Shown one piece after another: positions 9,931-20,955 of a stretch of DNA of 64,000 nucleotides. The DNA lies in assembly GCF_001659605.2 (NCBI RefSeq), contig NC_035168.2, positions 11,011,516 to 11,075,515 of the forward strand, read 5' to 3'. Under the pieces are notes generated by a model. The model worked only from the letters and a program-made list of their open reading frames with translations. It made no database searches and had not been told where the DNA came from. Both the position numbers and the translations under genes were made by a program. The stretch comes from Manihot esculenta (lineage: Eukaryota; Streptophyta; Magnoliopsida; Malpighiales; Euphorbiaceae). Within the stretch, counting starts at the first letter, position 1. Every line of letters begins with the position of its first letter.

Positions 9931-12900
9931 TGGAATGGAGAGGACTATAGGTGACAATACCATCCGAGATGTGATTTGTTGTGATGTGTTGCATTTCATG
10001 AAAGCATGAAATTTTAATATATGATTTCACTATTCTGCTCACTGGGCTTCGTAGCTCACCCCTCTCCCCTAACCCCAGATGTGCAGGTACAGGGTAGACC
10101 GGGAGGTTAGCTAGAGTTTTGAAGTATGTTTATGTAATAGTTAGATTGTGGACATGACAATTGTACTATGATGTAATGTAAGAGATTACAGTATGTTATG
10201 TAATGAGGTATATTGAGGTTATAGATGTGCTTGACCCTATGAGTATTGTTATCCCTTTTGATACATGATCTATAGACATGTTTATTATGTTTATGATTCA
10301 ACCAAGCTTATGTATGATGAGATACCCCATTGGAGCATTTGATGAGGACTTCAGTGGAGGTTTATGTTCACGTTTATGTTTATGTACAGGTTATGCTTGG
10401 TTGATGTATGAGAGAGACTACAGGTTTATGTTATGTATGATCATGTATGGGATTGAACAGGTTTACAGGTTATATGTCAGGCTTGCTACGGTTCCCGGCG
10501 GCCTTATGCCGATCTGGATCCTAGCGCCGGTAGCGGTCCGATTTTCGGGTCGTTACAATATCGCCTGAGTATGTGTTTAGATCTCTGATGAGATCTGGGC
10601 TCCTTTGCCTATGCTATGGCACCATTGTTATCACAATAAAGGTCCATAGGATTTGCAATGCTGGGAACCACTCCCAACTCTGTGATAAATTTCTTCAACC
10701 AGACTGCCTCTTTAGCTGCATCTGATGCTGCTATATACTCAGCTTCTGTTGTAGAATCTGCTACAGTGCTCTGCTTGGAACTTTTTCAGCTAACAGCTCC
10801 ACCATTTAAAGTGAATACGAATCCTGACTGCGATCGGAAGTCATATATGTCGGTTTGGAAACTAGCATTTATGTAACCATTTACAACAAGCTCGTCTTCC
10901 AATCCTCTATAAACTAGGAATGCATCCTTAGTCCTTCTAAGGTACTTTAGGATATTCTTAACAGCTGTCCAGTGACTTTCACAGGGATCTGCCTAATATC
11001 TGCTTGTTGTGCTCAAGGCATATGAGACGTCTGGTCTAGTACATAACATGGCATACATGATAGATCCAATAGCAGAAGCATAAAGAATCTTATTCATCCG
11101 TTCTCGCTTATCAGATATCATAGGACATTGATTCTTGCTGAGATGAATACCATGAGACATGGGTAAGAATCCTCTTTTGGAATCTTGCATGCTGAACCTT
11201 TTCAGCACCTTGTCAATATAAGTACTTTGACTCAGACCGATTATCCTCTTGGATCTATCCCTATAGATCTTAATACCAAGGATATAAGCAGCCTCACCTA
11301 AGTCCTTCATTGAAAAAGAATTCCCTAACCAAGTCTTAACCTTTTGCAAGGTAGGGATATTATTTCCAATGAGTAATATGTCATCCACATATAGGACTAG
11401 AAACACAACTGCACTCCCACTAACCATCTTGTAAACACAAGGTTCATCTTCATTTTTGATGAATCCAAAGTCCCTTACTGTCTCATCAAAATGAAGATTC
11501 CAGCTCCGAGAAGCTTACTTCAATCCATAAATGGATCTCTGAAGCTTGCAAATCTTTCCAGAATTCTCAGGGATTACAAAACCCTCAGATTGTGTCATGT
11601 ACACATCATCTAGCAAGTTTTCATTAAGGAAAGCTATTTTGACATCTATTTGCCATATCTCGTAATCATAGTACGCAGCAATGGCAATGGGAATTCTAAC
11701 CGACTTAAGCATTGCAACTGGCGAAAAGGTCTCATCATAGTCTATACCATGAGTTTGCTTGGAACCTTTTGCAACAGGCCTTGCTTTGTAGGTATGCACA
11801 TTTCCATCCATGTCAGTCTTCTTCTTGAAAACCCATTTGCAACCAATGGTCTTAACACCCTCAGGGGGATCAATTAATGACCAAACTCGATTGTCATACA
11901 TGGATTGCATTTCAGATTTCATGGTACAAAGCCATTTCTCGGAATCTGGACCTAACACAGCCTCTTGATAGGTAGTAGGCTCATCTTGATCAATGAGCAA
12001 AAGTTCACAACTATCAGTCATGAGAAATTCGTATCTCTCAGGCTGATGACGTGTCCTATCAGATCTGCGTGGGACTTACGTCACCCTTTCAGTTTCCACA
12101 ACTGTTTGTGGTTCTGAAAGTGGTTCTATCGGCGGTTCAATGCTCTCTTGTGGTGCTTGAGTTTCCTCAAGTTGCATTGTACTCCCATTGAATCTCTGAG
12201 AGATAAATTCCTTTTCTAAAAAGGTACCATTTCGAGCAACAAACACTTTATTCTCTGAGGGAATATAGAAATAGTATCCTTTGGTTTTCTTAGGATACCC
12301 CACAAAATTGCACTTGATAAATTTTAGAGGTAGCTTATCTGAAATTGGGCGTTTCTCATAAGCCTCACAACCCCAAATCTTAAGGAAAGACAAACTGGGC
12401 ATTTTGCCAGTCCATAACTCATATGGTGTCTTTTCAACCGCTTTCGATGGTACTCGGTTTAGAATAAATGCAGTTGTTTCCAAGGCATAACTCCAAAATG
12501 ATAAAGGGATATTTGTTTGACTCATCATAGGTCGAACCATATCTAATAAAGTTTGATTTCTCCTTTCAGAAACACCATTCCATTGTGGAGTTCCTGGTGG
12601 AGTTAATTGTGAAACAATTTCACAATTTCTAAGATGTTCATCAAACTCTTGGCTTAAATATTCACCACCTCGATCAAATCGAAGCATTTTAATAGTTCTA
12701 CCAAGTTGATTTTGTACTTCATTTTGAAAGGTTCTAAACATTTCAAAAGATTCATGCTTATGTTTCATTAGGTAGACATAGCCATACCTACTGAAATCAT
12801 CAGTGAATGTAATGAAGTACTGATAACCTCCCCTGGCACTAATGCTTAGTGGGCCACATATATCTGTATGTACTAAGCCCAATAAGTCTAAAGCCCTTTG

Positions 12901-14384
12901 ACCTTGTCCAGTAAAAAGGTCCTTTGTCATCTTACCAAGCAAACAAGATTCACAATTTTCAAATGATTCAAAATCAAATGAATCTAATAAACCATCTTTA
13001 TGGAGCTTAGATATGCGATACTCATTTATATGGCTAAGACAACAGTGCCATAAAAATGTTGGGTTTAACTCATTTGGCTTAGTTTTCTTTAGAAGTAATG
13101 TTATAGATATTGTTGTATCTAGAATCATCTAGATTAAGGACATAAAGGCCATCATATGAATTTGCAATACAATAAAGCAAATCATCTTTATTAATGGAGC
13201 ATTTCTTATTCTGAATAAGAAATGAAAAACCTTTATCGTCCAAAACAGAAACTGAAATAATATTCCTACTCAAAGTAGGAACATAAAAGCAATTATTCAA
13301 AACTAACAAAAACCCATTGGGCAACACAAGTTCATATGTCCCTACAGCTAAGGCAGCAACTCTTGCTCCATTGCCTACACGTAGGTCCACATCGCTCTTT
13401 TTCAGTTTTCTACTCCTTTTGAGACCCTGCACATTTGTATAAATGTGAGAACCACATCCGGTATCCAATACCCATGAATTAGAAATAGATAAATTAATAT
13501 CTATAACATAAATACCCGAAGTCGTAGTCTCACTACTCTTCTTCTTCTTACACTCATCCAAATAGAGTTTGCAATTTCTCTTCCAATGCCCTGGTTCCTT
13601 GCAATGGAAGCAGATTCCTTCCTTAGGAACTATTTCCTTAGGAACTTTTGCCTTGGATTGCCATTTAGGCTTGCCTCGTCCCTTAGGCCCATTACCACCT
13701 TTAGACTTGGGCTTCCCCTTATTTTTCATGGGCTTACCCTTATTGACATTCAAAATTTGGGTAGGCCTTTTCTTGATATTCACTTCAGCTGTCTTTAGCA
13801 TCCCATGCAGCTCAGGAATGGATTTCTCCATATTGTTCATGTTATAATTCATGACAAACTGAGAAAAACTGCTGGGTAAAGAATGTAGGATCAGATCCGT
13901 AGAGAGTTCTAAACTCAGAGGATAGCTAAGCCTAGCAAGGTGATCAATGTAGCCTTTCATCTTTAAAACATGAGCACTAACTGATTCACCTTCAGCCATT
14001 TTGCAATCACGCAATGCAATGGTGCTTTCATATCTATCCTGCCTAGCTTGTTGTTGGAAAGCCTGTTTGAGATGGACACTCATCTCATAGGCCTCAAGGT
14101 GCTCCAGATCCTTTTGAAGTTTTGGGCACATAGTTGCCAACATAAGACATCCAAATGTCATTAGAATCATCCATATGCTTCTTATGCTTGTTCTTAACAG
14201 CATTAGTAGCATCAGCAGGAAGTGGTTCTGGGATAGTTTCATCAAACACATAGGACTTTTTCTCTTGCTTGATAACAATTCTCAAGTTTCTAAACCAATC
14301 AACAAAATAAGTCCCATTTTCTTTCAGTTTATCCTTCTCAAGGATGGATCGCGGTGATAAGGAGGAATTGTTATTAGCAACCAT

Positions 14385-15416
14385 AATTATCTACAAAATA
14401 TGCAAATATAATCAATTTAGTAAATTAATATTGAGGTGATAATAATCTCCCACTAAAATATAACCCTCAAAAATAATAATATTTTAGTGGGCTAAGATCC
14501 ATATTTCACCTAATTCTAAGTCAGCTTTGGCATGACGCTTAGAACTAAGTTATTTAGGTAGGTAACTCCTTACCAATTACATCTAATGTAACTCTTAAAA
14601 TTATGAGGTTTTGACATCATATGTCAAATGCATGTTATACCCTATCTAATGCCTTAGGCCTAAAACCATTTTGATAGCCTAATTAAGCCCAACCAAAATT
14701 AAATAAATGAGTAACTATTACTCATCCTATCTTACTGGGATAACCTAAGCACTTTGCTTTGACAAAACCTGCATTTTGGTGATCTTAGTCTTGATAGGTA
14801 TTTAATATATGGGTGGCATTAAAACTTAAAATTTTAGAGTGAGGGTTCAACTTTTAATTTTAATTATTTTGTCTTGCATATATATATATTATAGCATCCT
14901 ATATGCATACGTATATATATAAACAATAATGCATAGTATCTCATACTAATATATGACAAAATAATAAAATATAGTCATTTAAATCTGATTTAAAGACTAA
15001 AAGAAAATAATAATTTTAAAATTTATTTTCTTATTAATTTTTTTTTTATTTTCAGGGGCAAAATCATAATTTGGGGCATCATCTTCTTCCTTAGGAAGAA
15101 ACCCTATCAGCCGCCATCTGCTGCTTCACCGTCTGCCATCGCATGCTCATGTGCACAAGGCAGCTGCGTTGTGGCCATCACGTGTGATGGTTGGCAGTAG
15201 CTGGTCCTTTCCAAATTTTGGGTTCACGATGAGTGTTCATCGTGAATCCATTTTTTTTTATTAATTTAATTTTTTTAACAAAAATTAAAATTATCTAAAT
15301 GATCCAATCATTCATCCACAATTATCATGCCATTCTAATAAACATATATCGCATATATAATATCAATCATGGCATAATTAACATAAACGAAAATCACAGG
15401 TTGGCTCTGATACCAC
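14385..15416 (-). other. copia 5' leader between primer-binding site and gag
   Basis: An AT-rich, roughly 1-kb untranslated leader of the copia element. It contains a short TA-repeat (about 14878-14890) and no supportable gene. Its right end is the tRNA primer-binding site at 15401-15415 (complement of the initiator tRNA-Met 3' end). Confidence 0.7.
15401..15415 (-). other. copia primer-binding site
   Basis: The minus strand reads TGGTATCAGAGCCAA, complementary to the 3' end of plant initiator tRNA-Met, one base inside the 5' LTR. Confidence 0.9.
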
Positions 15417-17037
15417 TATTAGGAAATCCAGAGATTATTGCAACCCAAAGGCGCAGCGGAAAAATAAAATTTCTCTTATTTCCTTTTCCCAGAATCCGAA
15501 TGCTTCGTTTATTTCATAAGAAGGATATGAGACTAACCTGTTAATCTCGTCAAGAAGATATAATGCCGGACTGATAGTGTTGCTTTTTCAAACGAACACC
15601 CTCTATGGTATCCACACGAACTTCTTCTATCCTTCTAGAGTGCTAGCTCTCTCAAAGATGAATAGATTATGTGCTCCACAATCTGCAATAGTTAGACTGA
15701 ATTTTTCTCAAAAATTAACATCCTCCTTCCACAATTCATAGAAGGAGTATTTATATGTTTCAGTCTTTTATTTTTCTCAAAAGGAGTTGTGTTCACAACC
15801 CACTATCACAATCTCACAGATACTCAAATATCTTATGTGATAGAGTCCTTTATCTGTAACAGTTACAGATAGACTAAAGATCTTTTAAATATTATTATCT
15901 TATACTAATAAATGATTAATAATAACAACACTTTATTATTACTAATTAATATTAATAATAATAACACTTTATCTGTAACAGTTACAGATAGACTACAGAT
16001 CTTTTAAATATTATTATCTTATACTAATAAATGATTAATAATAATAACACTTTATTATTACTAATTAATATTAATAATAATAACACTTTATTATTATTAA
16101 TTATATTAATGATTAATAATAATAACACTTTATTATTATTAATTATATTAATGGGTTTTGGGCTTTTAGCCCATTAATATGTCATAGCACATCAACAACG
16201 TTCTTTTGTGTGTAACCCAATAGGCTCACATTAATTGGCAATAGGCCCAGTCCCACAAGACCCATAAGTCATAAGTGGCCTCTAGCAAGACATTATGACT
16301 ACCCAACTAATATGAGGATCAATAGTCCGATAAAACCTATTAGATAGAACATGTATTAATCCATTTGTCACACGATATCTAGTTTGAACATAAGTCATAG
16401 TCAATGTCAAACTTATAATGTTCAAACTTATGATTTCTTGATCTCTAAATAGACTGATAAATTCAAATGATATTGATCACACTATCAATTCATTTGAGCA
16501 CGGCCATGCACTTCTCAGTCTCACTTATCGAGGGGCGCAGAAGATATCTCTCTCAGAGAGAGGGACAAATCCTATCTTGATTGTTCATTATCCTCTACAT
16601 AATTTCTATTATGCTCAATCATAACCTTTATGATTGTCCGATTAAAGATAATGTTTGGTTATGTCAAAACATAATAGTCCTTATGTTGGAAACTATGACA
16701 ATCTCAAGTCAAAGGATTAAGACATAACTACTTTGAGATTCATTTATGACAATAACCCATGTAGTGATCTCAATGCGGGTCCATCCAATACTTTGTTCTC
16801 TAACAAGTATCTATGATTATTGAATTATATCAACATATACATAATCATCTCATAATTATCAATCAATAATCATACTAGTTATATTTTATTATCATCAACA
16901 TAATAATAAGTAACTAGGGATGACAATCATTATTATGTAACATGCAAACAAATAATAATGAGAAAAACCTCTTTTATTAATAACCAAACTACATACAAAA
17001 AGGTCCAAGATAATGGCCTAGGGCAAATACACTAACA
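15417..17037 (-). repeat. 5' LTR of the copia element, with a private 119-bp duplication
   Basis: 1621 bp. It differs in length from the 3' LTR by 119 bp. The block beginning near TTTATCTGTAACAGTTACAG occurs twice (about 15849 and 15968). Because LTR pairs are identical at insertion, the duplication arose afterwards. The outer end is ...CTAACA; the inner end is TATTAGG where TGTTAGG is expected. Confidence 0.95.
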
Positions 17038-17042
17038 AGGGG

Positions 17043-19572
17043 AACATTCACGAAAGATTGTTCACTATACTTTGCAAATAAGCAAGCAATGGATGATTAA
17101 GTTTGCAATGCACGGGGACCTATCAAAGGACTTAAAAATCAACTAAAAGAGTCCAAAGAAAGCTAAGAGCTGCAATACATAAACTCCAACTCAGTTGGAG
17201 TGTGCAGCATCTATTTTGGCCATATAGTCCATTTAAGTCAAAATACATTTAGGGCTATTTTATTATTTTGGTAGTTTAGTATTTTATTGGACTTATTTTA
17301 AATTAATTAGGTCCAATTTAGGTTGTTAAATTTATGTAGCCCCTAAGGAGAAAGAGTTCTCCTAGTCCAACTAGGAAAATTTTTTTTTTTTTGTGATTCT
17401 TATTGAAAAAGGTTTGACTGTTTGACCAATAATTTTTTTTACATTAGAATTAATCTTTTTACCACTAGAATTAAGGTTTTAGAAAATCCTTCGAAGTGAC
17501 AGTCACAAATTTAAAGACTTATTTTGTGAACAATATTATTTTTCTTGGTTAATAAAATTTTAGAGATAATTTTGTTTAACTTTGTGTTGCATAAAAAATT
17601 AGCATATTATCAATGTTAGTAATTTTGTGGCCATTCTATTCTTATTTTCTTATTCAATTATCTATGTTCTTATTTATTCATTATTTAAGGGTATAGTAAA
17701 ACGCTTGAAAATTAATCTTGACGTGTAACTTGATATTATTGTATATTAGAATTTTAGATTGTATCAACAACCATCAACATACCATAAAGTTTGATAAACA
17801 TAACATAAGAATTTAACATTTTACGTAAAAAGAGATCACAAGAGAAATGTTATTCCAAAATATTTCTAAGACATTTCAAAATTCTAATCAGTTAATAATA
17901 TTATATGTCAATTACTAAAACTCTTACATAGGAAAACACATACACTAATCTCTAAAGCACCCAAAATTATCTTTACACTAGTAAACCCGGAGGTTATGAA
18001 AAAGGAGTAAACTATGTAGATAGCTTAGTAAGTAGAAACATATATAATAAAAGTTGTTAAATAAAACAAATACTCGTGTATATGCATTATCTTATAAACA
18101 TTTTACAACAAGATAGATTTGTCATTAATAGTCCTACATATATCATATATTGCTTGACCTATAACAAGTGCTTTTCGGGACTTCTTTTTAAACATAACAT
18201 AAACCCATAAAACTAGAGGCATAAAAAGGACTAATTTGGCATTTTTCTTTATATAATATTAAAAGTATAGAATGGACCTTGACATGGACTTATATATTCA
18301 TAATATCATAAAATTTCATATATGATACTTCATTGTATTCATCATCTAACATCAAAAAATAGAAAAATACAATGCGACATATTAGTGATTCTAATACAAG
18401 TAATCTATAATAATTCATTGTATTCATCATGCATGAGTACGTTTAAAATACATCATTTGTCTTTAAATAAACTTTAATTTAGTTTTACTCACCTCTTATA
18501 GATGTAAGTATTACTTTCTAGCAGTTACCTCACTACTGGCCTTGACAGTCTCTCGAGTCTAGTCCTATACTGATACACCATAATATGGGACTAACCATAA
18601 ACTTTTACGTCTCTAAAACTATTCTAAGAAACCCATAAAAGCATATAAAAAAACATGTATAAAGAGGATCGAAAAAGGCCAAATAAAGGACTTTCGGCGA
18701 TAGGTTCAATAGCCTAAAATACTATAACAAAGGCAAAAGTCCTTTTTGAAGCATGTAAGGCTACCAAAAGTAGCAACCAACACTTGTAGGTTCAGCGATA
18801 AAATCTAGGGTCTTCTGCATAAAAAATTTGATTTTGCCGCATCTCCACAACCTTCAAAACTTGATCAAAACTAAAAAAACTCAACAAGTATCTTATAAAA
18901 AAGCATCCAACAGCCTCCAAGCAACTCTAACAATACAAGAAAATTCACATGTAACCCCAAAATATATAGAATCAATTTCACGCAAAAAAAAAAACTAATA
19001 TTTTCATATCATACATGTATTTCAAAAACAATTGAAAACAACATAAACTCTTTAGTTATAACTCATAAATAATAGGTTTCAAGGTTTAAAAATTTACTTT
19101 TTTTTAAGGAGAAAATTCACTATAGAAGATGGGTGAGGGGAGGAACTCTTGACACTCACCTAAAACTTGAGAAAATCCTTATTTTAGCTTTTAAATATTC
19201 AAGCAAAACAAGAAAACTTTATGAAATGAGTTGGATTGAAGTTTAAAAGGGTTTGAAATAAAAGCAAAATAATGAAGGCTCCTTACCTCTATCCAAAAGG
19301 AGAGTTTTCTCTTAATTTTCGAACTGGAATCCTTTTTTAGATGGCTGAAAAGGTCACATTCGACGATCAAACCTTTACATTTGATGGCTAAAGGTGATTT
19401 TTATTTTTAAACCTTTTTTTAACACTTAAAATATATTTTAAAATCCACAAAATTTATTAATGAAAAGCCTATGTTACCCTTTCCTAATTTCTTAGTTACG
19501 AGATTCTAAATTTTAATGGAAATTTCATTAAAATTTTTAAATTTTAATATAAAAATTTAGACGGATATTATA
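17043..19572 (-). mobile_element. Old gypsy 5' LTR, outer part
   Basis: From about 17780 to 19572 this matches the solo LTR in order but is strongly AT-shifted. Examples are TTTTACTCACCTCTTATAG for TTCCACTCACCTCTAGC (near 18485), a lone CTTTCGGCGATAGGTTC where the palindrome array should be (near 18692), and the end AGACGGATATTATA for TAGCCGGGTATTACA (19559-19572). The first 740 bp (17043-17780) do not align with the solo LTRs. They resemble another plant LTR type (TAATTAGGTCCAATTTAGG, then CCCTAAGGAGAAAGAGTTC) and are probably an older nested insertion. I could not find its target duplication. Confidence 0.75.
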
Positions 19573-20563
19573 GATATAATAAAACATAAAAGAAATTATT
19601 TTATTGATAATGTAAACCAGATACATCAGGAAAAAAATTTTTAAGCCAAAAGATGTTAATCATAAAGACATGAAGTTGAATATAAAAAATTGTAAATTAA
19701 TTAAAAGTAAAAAATTATTTAATTTATTTTTAAAATTTAAAGGGTTTTTATTTAATATTAGAATTTCAAAGGCTTACATATCATGTAATAACTTATTTGG
19801 CCTATTTTTAGAAGGTATCTTTTAATCTGTTTTAATTACTGAAATGTTTATTTGAATTCCATATTTTAAGAGTTAAAATTAATTTTTAACCTACTTAGTT
19901 TATTTATGAAGGTTATTTTTTGAGAGGAAGGTCAATAATAATATAAAAAATACACTTAATAAAATTTTAAAATTTAGATTCGGCAGCAAGGAGCAATAGA
20001 AAAAATTTATCAAAAGGAGCAAAATTATGGGCAATTTTTACTTAAAATTGGATTTATATTGAGTTCAGTTTAAATATATAAGGTTTTATATAAATCTAAC
20101 TATCATTCATATTATACATTTATAAAATTTGGTTAACGTATGTTTTTTCTAAAATTATATTTATTTATTTTATTTAAAAATTTTATTAATAGATTGTTTA
20201 GTTTTATAAAAATTTTATTGATTAATATTTACGTGTTGAGAATATTTTAAAATTTTTAATAATATTTAATTTTTAAAATTGAGAAAAAAATTAATTAATA
20301 GATTTATTAAAATCGTAAAAAAATTTTAATGTAATTCATTAATATTTTTATTTATTTTAAAATTATTATTTACTTTTTTAGATTATAATAATATATAAAT
20401 AAATTATTATAATTTTATTTTATTTTATTTTATTTTTAAAAAATTTTAAAATTTTTTTTAATATTTAATAAAATTTATTATATTTAAAATAAATATAATT
20501 AAAAAAATAATTAAAAAATTATATTTTTTAATATGCCTAAAGAAGTAAAATTATTAAAAGGAG
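19573..20563. other. AT-rich intergenic DNA before PDS5
   Basis: Very AT-rich, with poly-A/T runs and no open reading frame of note. No recognisable gene or transposon terminus. Confidence 0.6.

Positions 20564-20644
<81 letters not shown>
20564..20644. repeat. (AAT)n microsatellite, about 27 units
   Basis: An uninterrupted ATA/AAT trinucleotide run ending about 310 bp upstream of the PDS5 start codon, near or in its promoter. Confidence 0.95.
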
Positions 20645-20646
<2 letters not shown>

Positions 20647-20955
20647 GTAGATTAGTGATTGGAAAGTCTAGACAGCATTTCGCGTGATTTCGCTAGCATT
20701 TAGAGTTCATTTCGCGTCGCAGTTCGAAATACAAACCCGACTTCCACCTGTTTTGTACACACAAAATCGAAAATAAATAAAAAGAACGAAGAGAGAGAAA
20801 GTTGAAGAGAGACAAAAACCCAGCTTCCATCATCTTTAGCTTCTTCGCTTTAGCCCTATCGATATAAGAGAAGAAGAAATAAGGAGAAATAAAGGAAGTA
20901 ATCGATGAGAAAGCTGCTGTTGGTGGTTCAAGGGTGAGCAAAAACGACGACTTTA

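Larger units (their letters stand above)
8308..10557 (+). mobile_element. Solo LTR of the gypsy family inside copia RNase H, 2250 bp, TSD ATATC
   Basis: Begins TGTAATACCCGGC and ends TTTTCGGGTCGTTACA, flanked by perfect ATATC duplications (8303-8307 and 10558-10562). It is the reverse complement of the same LTR type as 1025-3405. The copia RNase H reading frame resumes exactly across it, so this is a clean insertion followed by LTR-LTR recombination. It carries a TATA box at 8665, palindrome arrays at 8485-8646 and 9189-9378, and three copies of the 46-bp unit near 9785-9930. Confidence 0.97.
8150..14384 (-). pseudogene. copia gag-pol polyprotein, broken
   Basis: Minus strand, in order: gag start at 14384; CCHC zinc knuckle CFHCKEPGHWKRNC (about 13575-13617); protease DTGCGSH (about 13445-13475); integrase zinc region and DDE core with TDICGPL, DRGGEYL and NGVSERRNQTLLD (about 13100-12540); reverse transcriptase with YVDDILL (about 11370-11396); RNase H ending at a stop near 8150. 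This is the copia order, integrase before reverse transcriptase. Two frameshifts (near 14140 and 13100) and three in-frame stops (12076, 11515, 10993) break it; the latter two sit where Gln is expected (GLK-Q-ASRSW and SRY-Q). The solo LTR at 8308-10557 splits the RNase H domain between KHILR and YHLIRE. Not functional. Confidence 0.95.
6628..17037 (-). mobile_element. Complete Ty1/copia retrotransposon with TSD AGGGG
   Basis: Two LTRs of the same sequence (6628-8129 and 15417-17037) enclose a minus-strand gag-pol. The 5-bp target duplication AGGGG is perfect (6623-6627 and 17038-17042). The primer-binding site TGGTATCAGAGC (15404-15415, minus strand) is one base from the 5' LTR. A purine tract (AAGTGGGAGATT, minus strand, about 8130-8141) abuts the 3' LTR. 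Removing the nested solo LTR and its duplicated target (2255 bp) leaves an 8155-bp element. The LTRs are still very similar, so insertion is fairly recent, but the coding region is already broken. Confidence 0.97.

Noticed and set aside
15299..15544. 81-codon plus-strand frame across the copia leader and LTR edge
   Set aside because: It crosses an LTR boundary and primer-binding site and has no family resemblance.
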